64,000 nt of DNA, taken from Podocnemis expansa. Its lineage: Eukaryota; Chordata; Testudines; Podocnemididae. A model generated the notes under the pieces. The model saw only the letters and a program-made list of their open reading frames with translations. It had not been told where the DNA came from and ran no database searches. The position numbers and the translations under genes are program-made. Position 1 is the stretch's first letter. Each line of letters opens with the position of its first letter. The stretch lies in contig ML682224.1 in the NCBI GenBank assembly GCA_007922195.1, forward strand, positions 112,536 through 176,535. Reading direction: 5' to 3'. This document shows, piece after piece, positions 54,802 to 64,000 of the stretch.

Positions 54802-55244
54802 TGTATAAAATAGCTTGATTTATTCATATGCAAACTATAAGTTAGGATATGTGCTTACACCAATTCAGCAGATGGGAACCCCAATAGGATGATTGTGGGT
54901 TGGAACCTTAGGGAGCGAGGACTCGTGGTGGCATAGACAGAGGCTACCCCATCAATGAAGTTTACAATAACTGAGTGTTAACTATCAATCTTTATACACT
55001 TAGTCTAGGAAAAGGGGAAGGGGGGCAGAAGCTTCTGCTGCCCATTTCATCATCCATTTACTAGCTATATTTCCTATAGGGGTCTTATCTCTGGTTTTGC
55101 CAAGCTAGCAATCTCTATTTTCCTCTGGCATGTCTATAAGGTCACATACTGGCTAGAGATAATTAAATGTGTGCCTTCACAGGGTCAGTTGGTCAGGGCT
55201 TATTGATGGTGACACCACCAACTATCTATGACCATGACATAACA
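54802..55244 (-). repeat. 5' LTR of the minus-strand retrovirus
   Basis: The minus strand starts TGTTATGTCATGG and ends ATTTTATACA, with AATAAA at about 54835 close to the 3' end. A primer-binding site follows two bases later. About 443 bases. Confidence 0.6.
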
Positions 55245-56084
55245 ATCTCTTCTGTGAGGATTTCTTCTGTCTACATTTTTTGGGGGAGGAATCATGGAGG
55301 ATATCTCCATCTATAGCTATTAGCTGAGTGGTCAGAGATACAGCTCCATTGTTCAGGAGTCTCTAAACCCCTGACTGACTGAAGCTTGCACTGGATGACA
55401 GGACGTGCATCACTCAATAAATTGCCCAGTTCTGTTTCATTCTTTAAACCTTTTGACACTGGCCACCATTAGAAAAGAGGATTGTGTACTAGATGAACAA
55501 TTATTTTGACCTACTATGGCCATTTTGTATGTTCTTTGTCTCTGAGTCTAGCAAAACTGGGTTCAAAAGCAATATAACCGGCTGTATATGTGGCATAGCT
55601 GAGTCTCCATCATAGCTATCCCTCGCCAGAGAGACTCTGGGAGATAACCGTAATGTCCCTTTTTTAATGTTTATATTAAAATATCTGAAAAATAGGGAAG
55701 TTGTTTCATGATCATTGCAGCTGAAGTGAGAAGGCCCATTTCTGTGAGGTGTGCTAGTGATGAGACACCAGCACAATAAAAGATATAGTAATGCATGGGG
55801 TATACAGAGTGTTACTTATTCAGGGTGATGTGCATTCGGCTTCACATTTTATGAATGAAACAGGACTGAAATCCTGTTAGGCTCCTGGTAACTTTTTTGC
55901 TTGTTTGTTTGTTTTTGTTTTAAACTCATTTCTGACTGGAGAAGCCTTGCAATATATTAATATGCTAAAGGAACTAATAGAAAGAGGGCTGCACTTCTAG
56001 GTCAGTGGAGGAATTCCATCCATCTCTGCAAAGGCTATGTTCCACCTTCAGGTGTCTTGTCAGAGTATATGATTGCACATTCCT
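55245..56084. other. Unclassified interval
   Basis: No coding signature or paired termini recognised; a GTTTGTTTGTTT run near 55905. Confidence 0.4.
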
Positions 56085-56703
56085 CAAAAGCACTCTTGGA
56101 TCTCCTCTATTAACAGCCAGTCAGGACTCTGCTTTGGTAGAGTCTTCTCCCCTCCAGCCAAGTCTCCATGCTATCATGTAGCCAGCTCCCAAATCCAGGC
56201 TCTGAGGGTCCAATCCTTGCTCTGTCTTGTCTCCCCTGGGGGAGGTCCTCGCTCCAGAAGGGTCCTGGCTATCCCAGTCAGAAGTGACACTCAGCCAGTG
56301 CTGAAGTCAGAAGGTTTATTAGCAATCCAGTTTGTGCAGAAGCTAGGACACTTGGTTATCAGATTAACCAGGAGGTATAGCAGTAAACCCCAGGATGGGC
56401 CCCTGGAGATCCTGCCTCTCTGACCCCCATTTTCTTACTCCTCTCCTCCTCTTTTAGCCCTCTGTTCTCCTCCCTGGCTGGCCGACCTGCTCCAGGTCTA
56501 AACCAGCCACAACCTGTGTCACCCACAGAGGGTCCAGGTAAGGTTTGCCTAAGGCCCCCTCCCCACCTGGGGTTCTTACAGTTTTCAGATGCCCATGCGC
56601 CACCACCAGAATGTGTCCCATCACCAAAGTACAGCAACAGAAAAGCAGAGAATTTGGGTATCACCCTTGACATACTAAAGTAGCCCAAGAGGTTTTCTTA
56701 CTT
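56085..56703 (-). repeat. LTR, family S copy 2 (3' LTR)
   Basis: It shares GGATCTCCTCT, GACACTCAGCCAGTGCTGAA, TTTATTAGCAATCCAGTTTG and CAACCTGTGTCACCCACAG with the copy at 60006-60660. The low-coordinate end lacks the TGTGATGGAGT start, so it is slightly truncated. Confidence 0.75.
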
Positions 56704-57050
56704 CTCTCCCCCTTTGGAGACTGAACTGAGAGGGGTCAGCACAGCCTGTGGCCTGGGGAAGTTCTGACCCCTCTCCCACAGGAGCCTCTCTCTCTAGTCT
56801 TCCCCAAGGGGTTCCCCAATCCCATGCTCCACGAGTTCCCTCAGCTTTGCTAATGAAGGATCCCTTTGCAGATCGATCTGGCACTCAGATGTGGGGGATG
56901 GTTCTGGAGGTAGCTCCCCCCCTTCAGGGTCTGAGCCCTCTTCCACATCCCATCTGAGCTGTAGTAGATCTCTTCCCCCCTTTCCAGAGTCCCTTCTGCC
57001 TGCCTCAGGAGGATTAGGTTCAAGGGGCCATTGTTGGCTATGGTCCCAGG

Positions 57051-57332
57051 TCATTTGTAGGGTACTCTGGGTCTTACCTGGCCACCCCTCCAGGTCTCTC
57101 CCAGCAACACCTTGGCTGGTAACTGGTTGTGCACCCCCGTCTCCTTGGGGCCCCCCTTGCCTCCCCACTTCAGGTGCACCTTTCTCACAGGTGCCTGGAC
57201 AGGGGTTCCAAACACCCCCCTCAGGATCAGATAGGTATTGGAAACCATCGCCTCAGGGCCCACCACTTCTGGCCGGGCCATTGTCACTTCTGCACCTGTG
57301 TTCCAGAATCCCTGGCCTTTCCTTCCCTCCAC
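57051..57332 (-). pseudogene. Aspartic protease with Asn in the active site
   Basis: The minus strand reads GFWNTGAEVTMARPEVVGPE and continues to LPAKVLLG. The pattern is that of a gypsy protease: DTGA loop, hydrophobic strand and a VLLG near the end. The catalytic Asp is Asn (NTGA). About 93 open codons. It follows the zinc knuckle of gag in the expected order and is followed by degenerate sequence and the 3' LTR. Confidence 0.65.
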
Positions 57333-57456
57333 CCCGAGAGGGATGAGGTAAAGTTAGATTGCTGTGGGCAGCCCCAAGCTCACTTGGTAGATGAAGACCT
57401 CAGAGTCCGTGGCTCTGCCCTTGCCCAGCAGACCTGCCTGGCCGTTTCTTCCCTCC

Positions 57457-58110
57457 TCAGGCCCAGTGACACTGCCACTGCACTTCCTGGCATAGTTGGC
57501 ACCTCCTCTGACAATACCCCCCCAAATTAACTTCTTGGACATACGACTTGCCCCTCTTGTCCTGGCGCTCTGGGCACTGTGCCCACTTGTGGCCTTCTTC
57601 CCCACAGGCATGGCACCTCCAATCGCTTTGGTCCCTAGGGCCCAGACAAGCAGTTCCTCGAGGGGCTTGGTTCCCTGGGTCCATTTCTGGGGGCCTGTGT
57701 TGAAGACTCCCTTGCCGGTCTCCAATCCTGGCCCCATTCCCCTCTGGTCCTAGTTTATGCCCCGCATGGCTGGCAACGAACTCCGTGGCCAGCTTGCTGG
57801 CACTCCGCATGTCCTTGAGTTTTCTGTCCATCAGCCACAGCCTCAGGTCGGGGCAGGGGGCAGATACTGTATAACTGTTCCAAGCCAAGCAGTTCCCCCA
57901 TGTCCTCGGTGATGTTCTCTGTCATGCGGGTCCATTTCCAGACATAGTTGTTCATCAGTATGGCGGTTTCCAAATAAGATACCCCTGTTTTTATTCTGCA
58001 CAGACCAGAGCTTCTCCCAGTAGGCATCAGGGGTCAACTGAAACTTTAGCAGAAGAGTCTTCTTAAACTGCTTATAGTTTTCTGTCTCTGCTCCCTCCAT
58101 CTGGCTGAGC
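57457..58110 (-). pseudogene. SCAN-like gag, capsid C-terminal half and nucleocapsid
   Basis: Segments: FKKTLLLKFQLTPDAYWEKL (about 58050), MNNYVWKWT (about 57950), then DLRLWLMDRKLKDMRSASKL (about 57830), matching helices of the SCAN/Gmr1 capsid. Then the zinc knuckle CHACGEEGHKWAQC (about 57617-57576), a complete CX2CX4HX4C. Frame changes occur near 57890 and 57980. The upstream half of gag lies on the other side of the solo LTR at 58115-58767. It would form the particle shell and bind RNA. Confidence 0.7.
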
Positions 58111-58114
58111 ACCT

Positions 58115-58767
58115 TGTGATGGAGACCCCAGACAAGCCTCCTGGATCCCCTCTGTCCACAGCCAGTCAGGTCTCTGCCACAGTGGAGTCTCCTCCTGTCC
58201 AGCACCTCGGGTCTCCACGCTCCGTGCAGCCAGCCCCCAACTCCAAGCTCAGAGGGTCAGATCCTTGTTCTGTCCGGTCTCCCTTGGAGGGGATTTCCTC
58301 CCCCCAGGAGGGTCCCAATCGTCCCAATCAGCAGCGACTCTCAGCCAGTGTGGCAATCAGAGGGTTTATTAGCAAACCAGTTCATACAGCAGCAAGGACA
58401 GCTGGTATCAGCATCCTCAGAACAACCACAAGTGAAACCCCCAGGGGATTAGGGCTACACCCCAGGGCAGGGTCCTGTCTCTTGGACCCCCATCTTCCTT
58501 CTTTTCCCTTCTTCCCCCTGGTCCTTTGTTCCCCTCCTAGCTCTGCCCACCTCTCCGCCCCCTGGTCCAACCAGTTGAATCTAGTGTGACCAGCAGCGGG
58601 TCCCAGGTACAGGCTCCCTAAACACTACCCCCCGGCCCCCTAGTGGCTCTACCCCATATGACCCACCTGTGTCCCATCACCCAAATAGAAAAGATAGAGG
58701 ATCAACACCTGTGTCTTCCCTGACTAAACTAGCAGAGGGTTCCCACTTCTCCACACACCTCCATCAC
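58115..58767 (-). repeat. Solo LTR, family S copy 3, inserted in gag
   Basis: The plus strand runs TGTGATGGAGACCCC to ACACCTCCATCAC. It shares GTGT-CAATCAGAGGGTTTATT and GACTCTCAGCCAGTGTGGCA with the family. Gag reads up to it on both sides, so this is a later insertion of the same LTR family. No clear target duplication. Confidence 0.65.
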
Positions 58768-58829
58768 TTTTAGATCCAGAAGGGGGTCAGATAGCGCAGC
58801 CGATCTGCAGGATTTACCTGATCTACACT

Positions 58830-59498
58830 ACAGGTTTTCTCAGAGATGGTGAGGTAGGTGTCTATGCCCCCTGACATCCTCAAAGGGACCCCTCAGCTTA
58901 GTGTTCCAGTGCCCAGTGGGGAGGGGTTCCCATGCCCTGCTCCCCCTGCTCTCTGGGGATCTCTCCCATTCCCTAAGCTTGGCCAGTGCCAGCTCGTACT
59001 CTCTTCTCTCTCTCTGTCATCTCCATCTGTTTCCATTCTAGATTGAATTGACATTGCTGCTTTCCCTTCTTTGGCGTACTGTTGAACGCATTCTCTCAGT
59101 TCCAGCTTTTCTTGCCGCAGTTCCAGTTCCAACCATCTTACATCTAGGGTGTTACTGAACTGTAAGCACCCCCTGCTGGCTGGGGATTGTCATCTGGAGG
59201 ATGCCTGGATGCTTCTTCCACTGCTCCCAGCTCCTCTGGGAACTTCATCCAGGGATGAGCAGAGCTGTGCGTGCCCCCTGCTGACTGGATATTGACATCA
59301 GGAGGATGCTTGACTGCTGCTTCCACTGTTCCCAGCCCCCCCCCCCAAGGCTTCATCAGGAGAAGGGTGCCTCCCTCTTTTCCCATCACTCTCCACCAGC
59401 TGGTCAATCAGCAGCACCTTGGTGAGCTTGGCAATGCTTAAACCCCCCTCTTGGCTCAGTTCCACAAGCTCTTTCTTCACGAGATGCTTGTAATCCAT
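58830..59498 (-). pseudogene. SCAN-like gag, N-terminal half
   Basis: From a Met at 59498: MDYKHLVKKELVELSQEGGL then TKVLLIDQLVESD, a SAP-like helix pair typical of the gag N-terminus in this element group. It is followed after frame changes by a charged helical segment (ELELRQEKLELRECVQQYAK, about 59110). Two related GGAGGATGC-type repeats (59190-59310) break the frame. It continues beyond the solo LTR at 58110. Confidence 0.55.
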
Positions 59499-60005
59499 CC
59501 TGCTGTTCTCTTTCCCAGACCAGGTGTGTGAAGTACTGTGCCTGGTGCTCACATCACTCACAGGATCAGATTACCCAGGAAGGAAGATGTCTCCAACCAA
59601 GCAGCTCAACAGCCCCTTCCCCAATGACCAGTCAGAATCAGGTCATTTGAATTTTCACTGTCCCACAAGATGGTTCCTCCAGTTGGCTGATTCCCTGTGT
59701 TCCAATTCAAATTCTGGACCTCAACAGGGCATGGACCCTTCCAGGGTCCAGGGATCTGCCCAGATGGCCCTGGAGGAAACCCCCCTTTTGGTCAGGGATG
59801 CAGAACTTTGAACAACAACCCAACTGCCTCTCTGCTGGGCAGCTAAATTAAGTGAGCTCTGGGGATCCTGCTGGTGCACAAAGCTCCCTGTCTGCTCAGA
59901 TACACACTGTCTTTCTGAAGGGAACAATGTTACCCCTTCCCACTGCCCCCTTTAGCTACCACTGTGCTGAATAGTCACTCACTGTATCCCATTGCTGCCA
60001 CCAAA

Positions 60006-60660
60006 TGTGATGGAGTATCCCAGAAAAGCACTCTTGGATCTCTTCTGTTCACAGCCAATCAGGACTCTGCTATGGAGGAGTCTTCTCCCATCCAGCCGAG
60101 GCTCCATGCTACCATTTAGCCAGCTCTCAAATCCAGGCTCAGAGGGTCCAACCCTTGCTCTGTCTGTTCTCTCTGGGGGTGGGGGGAGGGTCCTCCCTCC
60201 AGAAGGGTCCCAGCCATCCCAATGAGAGGTGACACTCAGCCAGTGCCGAAATCAGAGGGTTATTAGCAATCCAGTTTGCACAGCAGCTAAGACAGTTGGT
60301 TGTCAGATTAACCAGGAGGTATAGCAGTAAACCCGAGGATGAGCCCCTGGAGATGCTGCCTCTCTGACCCCCATTTCCTTACTCCTTTCCTCCTCTCTTA
60401 GCCCTCTGTTCTCCTCTCTGGCCAGCCAACCTACCCCAGGTCAAAACTGGCCACAACCTGTGTCACCCACAGTGGGTCCAGGTAAGGTCTGTCTAAAACC
60501 GCTCCCCCCCACCCATGATTCTTACAGTTCTCACACCACTGTGTCCCACCACCAGAATATCTGTGTCCCATCACCAAAGTACAGGAGCAGAAAAGAAGAG
60601 AATTTGGGTATCACCACTGACATCCTAAAGTAGCCCAAGAAGTTTTCTTACTTCATCACA
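60006..60660 (-). repeat. LTR, family S copy 4 (5' LTR)
   Basis: On the minus strand it begins TGTGATGAAG and ends ACTCCATCACA, a perfect TGTGATG/CATCACA inverted terminus, 655 bases. AATAAA on the minus strand at about 60265. A primer-binding-like TGGTGGCAGC follows. Confidence 0.8.
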
Positions 60661-62240
60661 GAGTATCAATGAACAGAGAGGGCTAGTAAGCTAGAGAGGC
60701 AGCCCATTGTGAGTTTGCTTTATGCAGGAACCTGGCTGACCATCTAGAGTTTGTCATGGACAAAACGTTGCCAAATTCCCCTGCTAGGTGCTGTGTAAAA
60801 TCAGGGCAAACATTATCAAGCTGCTGATCTATGATGCAGAAGTTAGCTAACAGCAGAGCAGCTGCTCCTGCCTTCCCCATCTCCTGCTGTAGCCTGGTCA
60901 TTGTGGCACAATTGCACAGAAAAGTGACCGCACCCAGCTCTGTTTTACCTTTCTACACAGGCTCTGTTGTTCTGCCACACAAATTCAGGATAGTTAGAAA
61001 AGTAGCAAAAGTGATAGTCCTGACTGAGACTGATATGGGAGGGTCCTCTGCTATTCCATAGCTCCAGGGTCCAGCCCTCCTTTTGCCTCAGAAGATAATG
61101 GGCATGTCCTGCCAGCCTGTATTGCTGTTGTTTTCTCAACTTGCTGCCCCCCCACTGTTAACCTGATTTAACCATGGGGAAGGGCTGAAGACATGGGCAT
61201 TGCTGCTGCCTGGCACACAAGGCATGTGCCTCAAGTCCGAGTGCCAGTGCCCTGAATATCCGGGGCATAGAGAGGTAACATGCTGATCCACTGCCCGGGG
61301 AGTGTTCTGATCAGAACGCATCCCTTGCCATTAGCAGCGCTTGGAGCCGGCACCATGAAATGCACCTTTTAAATGAGCGGGTCTATTGAGCCACTCTGGC
61401 ATGCCGAGGGCAAAGCCCTATTGGCCCCACCATACTTATGGCCATATTAGGGCAGCCCCTGACTCTCCTGGCCCTGTCCCAGGCCAGAGATCCAGGGCCT
61501 GGCTGCTGACGGTGGCACCTGCCTCTCTCAGCCCTGTCCCTGGCCAGGAATTCAGGCCAGGCCACAGGCGCCCGCCTCTCCCGGCTCAGTCCCTGGCCTC
61601 AGCCAAGGATCCAGAGCTAGGCAGGAGGCGGCAGGATTCTGAGGCTGGATTGGGCCCCAGTGGAGAATTGGGGCCGTGGTGGGCATGCCTGTGGCCAAGG
61701 TTGGGGTCATGGCCTCACCTCCAGGTTGTTCCCCAGGACAGCAACACTCCTGGCTGAAGAACCCCATGAGTATACTCTACATATAAAAGATTTTGTCCTT
61801 AAACAATCTGGGAGCACTAAATGACTCGTGGTTCAATACCTGACTCAATGGAACCGAAAAACTCAGTCTCCCCTACTGGAACTGAGACCTTAAGCACAAA
61901 AGATTCTCCATACATTTCTGAGGAATAGGAATAGGCAATGTCACACTGCATGTAGGGGTAATCTTTGCACCCAGGGTATTCTTGCCACAATTAAAAACCA
62001 TGGTAACTCTACTTTCCTCTCAGCTTGGATTCCTGAGGTGATAGACCCTGATGGGTCTATATATACAGCTGGTCTATTCAAAAGATGAGGGCTGGGTTTC
62101 AGTTCCTGGTGGTACTGTGTGTATAACCAAATGTCCAATGCTTTTCCCAAGGGGTTGCTTAAGGCCTGGGCCCCTTTCCTCTTTGGATCTGAGGCATGGA
62201 TGTTTAATTTCCAAGGTTTCCCAGAGGCTCACACTCCAAT
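60661..62240. other. Gene-free interval with decayed repeats
   Basis: It contains a segment at about 60940-61080 that is a diverged direct copy of about 62995-63130 (shared AAGTGATAGT-CT-A-T-AGACTGATA and GCAGGGTCCTCT-like runs). A GC-rich part (61390-61700) has repeated GGCCAG-ATCCAGGGC motifs. The minus-strand frame 61941-62150 has no recognised domain. Confidence 0.4.
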
Positions 62241-62534
62241 TTAGCCACCAACAAAGTTCTCTACAAGGTATATTCCCTCCTCCAAGTGAGTCAACCAGTG
62301 GTAGCAAACCCACTCCCTCAACTCCGCTGGGAGAATTTGGTAAAACTGTTTGAATATCACCATTTCCACTACTAAATTAGTCTGTGATTTCAGCCAGCAA
62401 GAACAAAAAGCCCAAAGCAGTTGTTCTGTGACCCTTTCCTGAGAATCCAGAGTGAATGGTTCATGTTGGAATGGCCAATGATAACCTTCTTCACTAAGTC
62501 CTAGCAGGTAACTATGATGGCTACAGTTTCCCAT
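62241..62534 (-). pseudogene. SCAN-like gag fragment
   Basis: 98 open codons. EMVIFKQFYQILPAELREWV followed by HLEEGIYLVENFV is the C-terminal half of the SCAN/Gmr1 capsid (E-x3-LEQFL..LP-E...W....EEA--L---). The preceding QLLWAFCSCWLKSQT fits the LC--WL segment. It could be a Gmr1 gag relic or a decayed SCAN exon of a host gene. The element-rich context favours the former. It is the third SCAN-like gag in the window. Confidence 0.6.
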
Positions 62535-63387
62535 GGTCCTTTGTCACTTCTGCCCCTAGGACAGAATATGCTACCTGGGCACATCCTGACAAACAGGGTG
62601 CACTCTTAGTGACCCACACCTTTCAAGACCACTGATATGCCCTTGTCACTCATGTGAAAGTCTCCGACGACCACAAGGTCATCTTCTGGCCCATTTTGGG
62701 AAGGACTCCTACCTCCTATTGCAATAATTATGGCCCCACAGCCAAGTCTGAGCTCCAGTTCTCCAGGTATAATGTTGAAGCATAAACCTCTGCTGCTCTT
62801 GTTGGAACTGAACCTGCTGGTGGATCACAGTCTGCTGCAACTACTGAAGTTGCAGTTACCGTTATTCACCCACATATTTTAAGAGGACTTCAGGATCCCT
62901 GGCTCCTTGCAGGGACAGACACACCCTGTATTCTCCAGCACTCAGGTGGGTCTGTCCATCAGATTTGGACCAAAATAACCAGCCCATCTCAACCCTGTTT
63001 TAGCCTCCTCTGTTATTCCTCTGCCATACAAAGACAAGACATATGGAAAAATAATAGAAGTGACAGTTCTAATTTAGACTGATAATGCAGGGTCCTCTAC
63101 CCCAAAAGCCCAAGTGCTCTTGCCCTTCCTTTGGCCAGGGGTGTCCCAGAGCTAGCTGTCCATTGTGTTTCATCCTGCTCCTGGAATCTTGCTTTCAAGC
63201 AACAGCAAGGACTGGCACTTGCTGATGGGGGTTGCGGGAGTGGGGGAGTCTAATTGCCAGACATATTGTAGCTAGCCTGTGTGGTTAGTGGAATACAGAT
63301 GGGAACAGTGAACTTAGCTTGGAATAAGAGTTATTGTTCATTCATTTGTGACTAACTCCTTGACTTAAGCATTTGATTTATATCACT
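62535..63387. other. Gene-free interval
   Basis: No domain-bearing frame. It holds the second copy of the diverged direct repeat at about 62995-63130. Confidence 0.4.
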
Positions 63388-63800
63388 GGCTATGTCTACA
63401 CTACAGGGCTTGGTTAAGATGGCTTAATAAAGTCTGCTTAAAGTAGACTTTATTAAGCCGGCTTAGCACATCCACACTCAAAATGCCAGGAGATTGCCCA
63501 TGTCCACACTGGCAGCTGCTAGGTCGCCCTAGGAGTGGTGTGTTGTGGGTATCTGACCCACAGTGCACCACAGCAGAGATGCCCCTCTCTTCTGGCCACT
63601 CCTTTACTACAGGAAGTGAGTGACCACACCACCCTCCACACTCTGTGTGGCAAAAGGGAGCCCATGGAGGCCAGGGAGCCTGATGTAGCCCAGCAATGTG
63701 CCAGCACAGCACTCCAACCCCTCCCTGCATTGCCCAGACTCCTCTGGCTCTGGACCAGGTGCTGCAGGGCAACTGCCAGTGCAGGGGCATGGTGCAGCAG
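63388..63800. mobile_element. Harbinger-like element, left end with hairpin
   Basis: Terminus GGCTATGTCTACACTACAGG is of the same type as at 8672 and 40502. A perfect hairpin follows: GGCTTAATAAAGTCT (63421-63435) and AGACTTTATTAAGCC (63445-63459) with a 9-base loop. No right terminus was found inside the window; the end at about 63800 is a guess. Confidence 0.5.
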
Positions 63801-63824
63801 TAGTTAAGACTTAAACACCAGGAA

Positions 63825-63915
63825 ACAGCACATAGAGGAAGGTGAAGTCAAATCACTTGTTATAATGGGAGGAAAATCCATAATCAGGATTTAATCCTTT
63901 CACACAATCTAATCT
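63825..63915 (-). mobile_element. Penelope-like element fragment (copy 3)
   Basis: GTGAAGTCAAATCACTTGTT, ATAATGGGA-GAAAATCCATA and TTTAATCCTTTCACA-AAT align with copy 1 at about 2768-2845 in the same orientation. Only about 90 bases are seen before the terminal microsatellite. Confidence 0.6.
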
Positions 63916-63916
63916 T

Positions 63917-63950
63917 AAAAAAAAGAAAGAAAGAAAGAAAGAAAAAGCAA

Positions 63951-64000
<50 letters not shown>
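63917..64000. repeat. Adjacent (AAAG)n and (CTTT)n microsatellites, forming an inverted repeat
   Basis: An AAAG tract (63917-63945) is followed after AGCAA by a CTTT tract that runs to the window end. The two are complementary and can fold back. Confidence 0.95.

Larger units (their letters stand above)
52371..55244 (-). mobile_element. Endogenous retrovirus, 5' part (LTR-gag-PR-RT start)
   Basis: On the minus strand: LTR 55244-54802, a primer-binding-like TGGTGTGTCTCCTG at 54800-54787, gag remnants (54780-53040), protease (53003-52821) and the beginning of the RT (to about 52430). It is cut by copy B of the inverted element. A short CR1 tail (54040-54118) is inserted in gag on the opposite strand. 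All frames are broken. Confidence 0.7.
56085..60660 (-). mobile_element. Gmr1/SCAN-type gypsy element with deleted pol
   Basis: Minus-strand order: 5' LTR (60660-60006), primer-binding-like TGGTGGCAGC two bases later (60003-59994), leader, gag split by a solo LTR of the same family (58115-58767), protease, then directly the 3' LTR (56703-56085). Integrase, RT and RNase H are missing, so most of pol was deleted or this was a gag-only derivative. Confidence 0.7.

Noticed and set aside
62241..62534. Host SCAN zinc-finger gene exon
   Set aside because: SCAN-like sequence fits, but no zinc-finger exons, no splice sites and other Gmr1 gags nearby make a retrotransposon relic more likely.
1..64000. 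tRNA or rRNA genes
   Set aside because: No cloverleaf-capable sequence with good A and B boxes and no rRNA blocks were noticed by eye on either strand; a covariance search was not possible.

Overview
The window looks like repeat-dense nuclear DNA from a non-avian sauropsid, most probably a turtle. The evidence is the mixture of a CR1 non-LTR retrotransposon, Penelope-like elements, a Polinton DNA polymerase relic, Gmr1-like Ty3/gypsy elements with SCAN-like gag, PIF/Harbinger and hAT elements, a pogo/Tigger element and several endogenous retroviruses. The turtle assignment is inference; a vertebrate host is secure. There are no bacterial operons, no tRNA or rRNA genes that I could find, and no CRISPR array. 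Almost every coding trace is transposon-derived and broken.

Layout. (1) 1-6.3 kb: the 5' end of a host gene on the minus strand encoding a group B scavenger-receptor cysteine-rich (SRCR) protein. It has a TATA box, a signal-peptide exon (6104-6167) and one complete 8-cysteine SRCR exon (251-565) in matching splice phase; the rest lies left of the window. Its intron holds a purine-rich tract and a Penelope-like element with a hammerhead-like core. (2) 6.3-10.2 kb: gene-free DNA and a 1.5 kb Harbinger-like element filled with GC-rich minisatellite. (3) 10.2-32.2 kb: a minus-strand assembly of a decayed Polinton-type DNA polymerase B, a small spliced TATA-driven gene of unknown function (14.0-17.5 kb), an unknown cysteine-rich ORF (18.4-21.3 kb) and two tandem paralogous ORFs (21.5-32.0 kb). 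These share strand and neighbourhood and may be parts of one large Polinton or viral insertion, which is inference. Later insertions split them: a second Penelope copy, a non-LTR element with restriction-like endonuclease, a 2.3 kb hAT element with an 8-bp target duplication, and a 9.5 kb Gmr1-like LTR element whose integrase precedes its reverse transcriptase. That Gmr1 element is itself split by a Tigger element.

(4) 32.2-45.1 kb: gene-free DNA, two copies of a 1.7 kb LTR family (one carrying a CR1 copy) and an autonomous-type Harbinger element with convergent Myb-like and transposase genes. One of the LTRs sits in the transposase. (5) 45.1-55.3 kb: two retroviral remnants pointing towards each other, separated by a 6.1 kb structure (46242-52370) bounded by inverted ~295-bp elements that continue inward into a second inverted repeat. 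(6) 55.3-64 kb: a Gmr1-like element on the minus strand with SCAN-like gag, its pol mostly deleted and gag split by a solo LTR of the same family; another SCAN-like gag fragment; a Harbinger-like end; and a third Penelope fragment next to an AAAG/CTTT microsatellite.

Nested insertions give a relative order: the Polinton-strand genes are older than the Gmr1 element, and the Gmr1 element is older than the Tigger. The Harbinger element is older than the 42.9 kb LTR, and the 34.5 kb LTR is older than the CR1 copy inside it.
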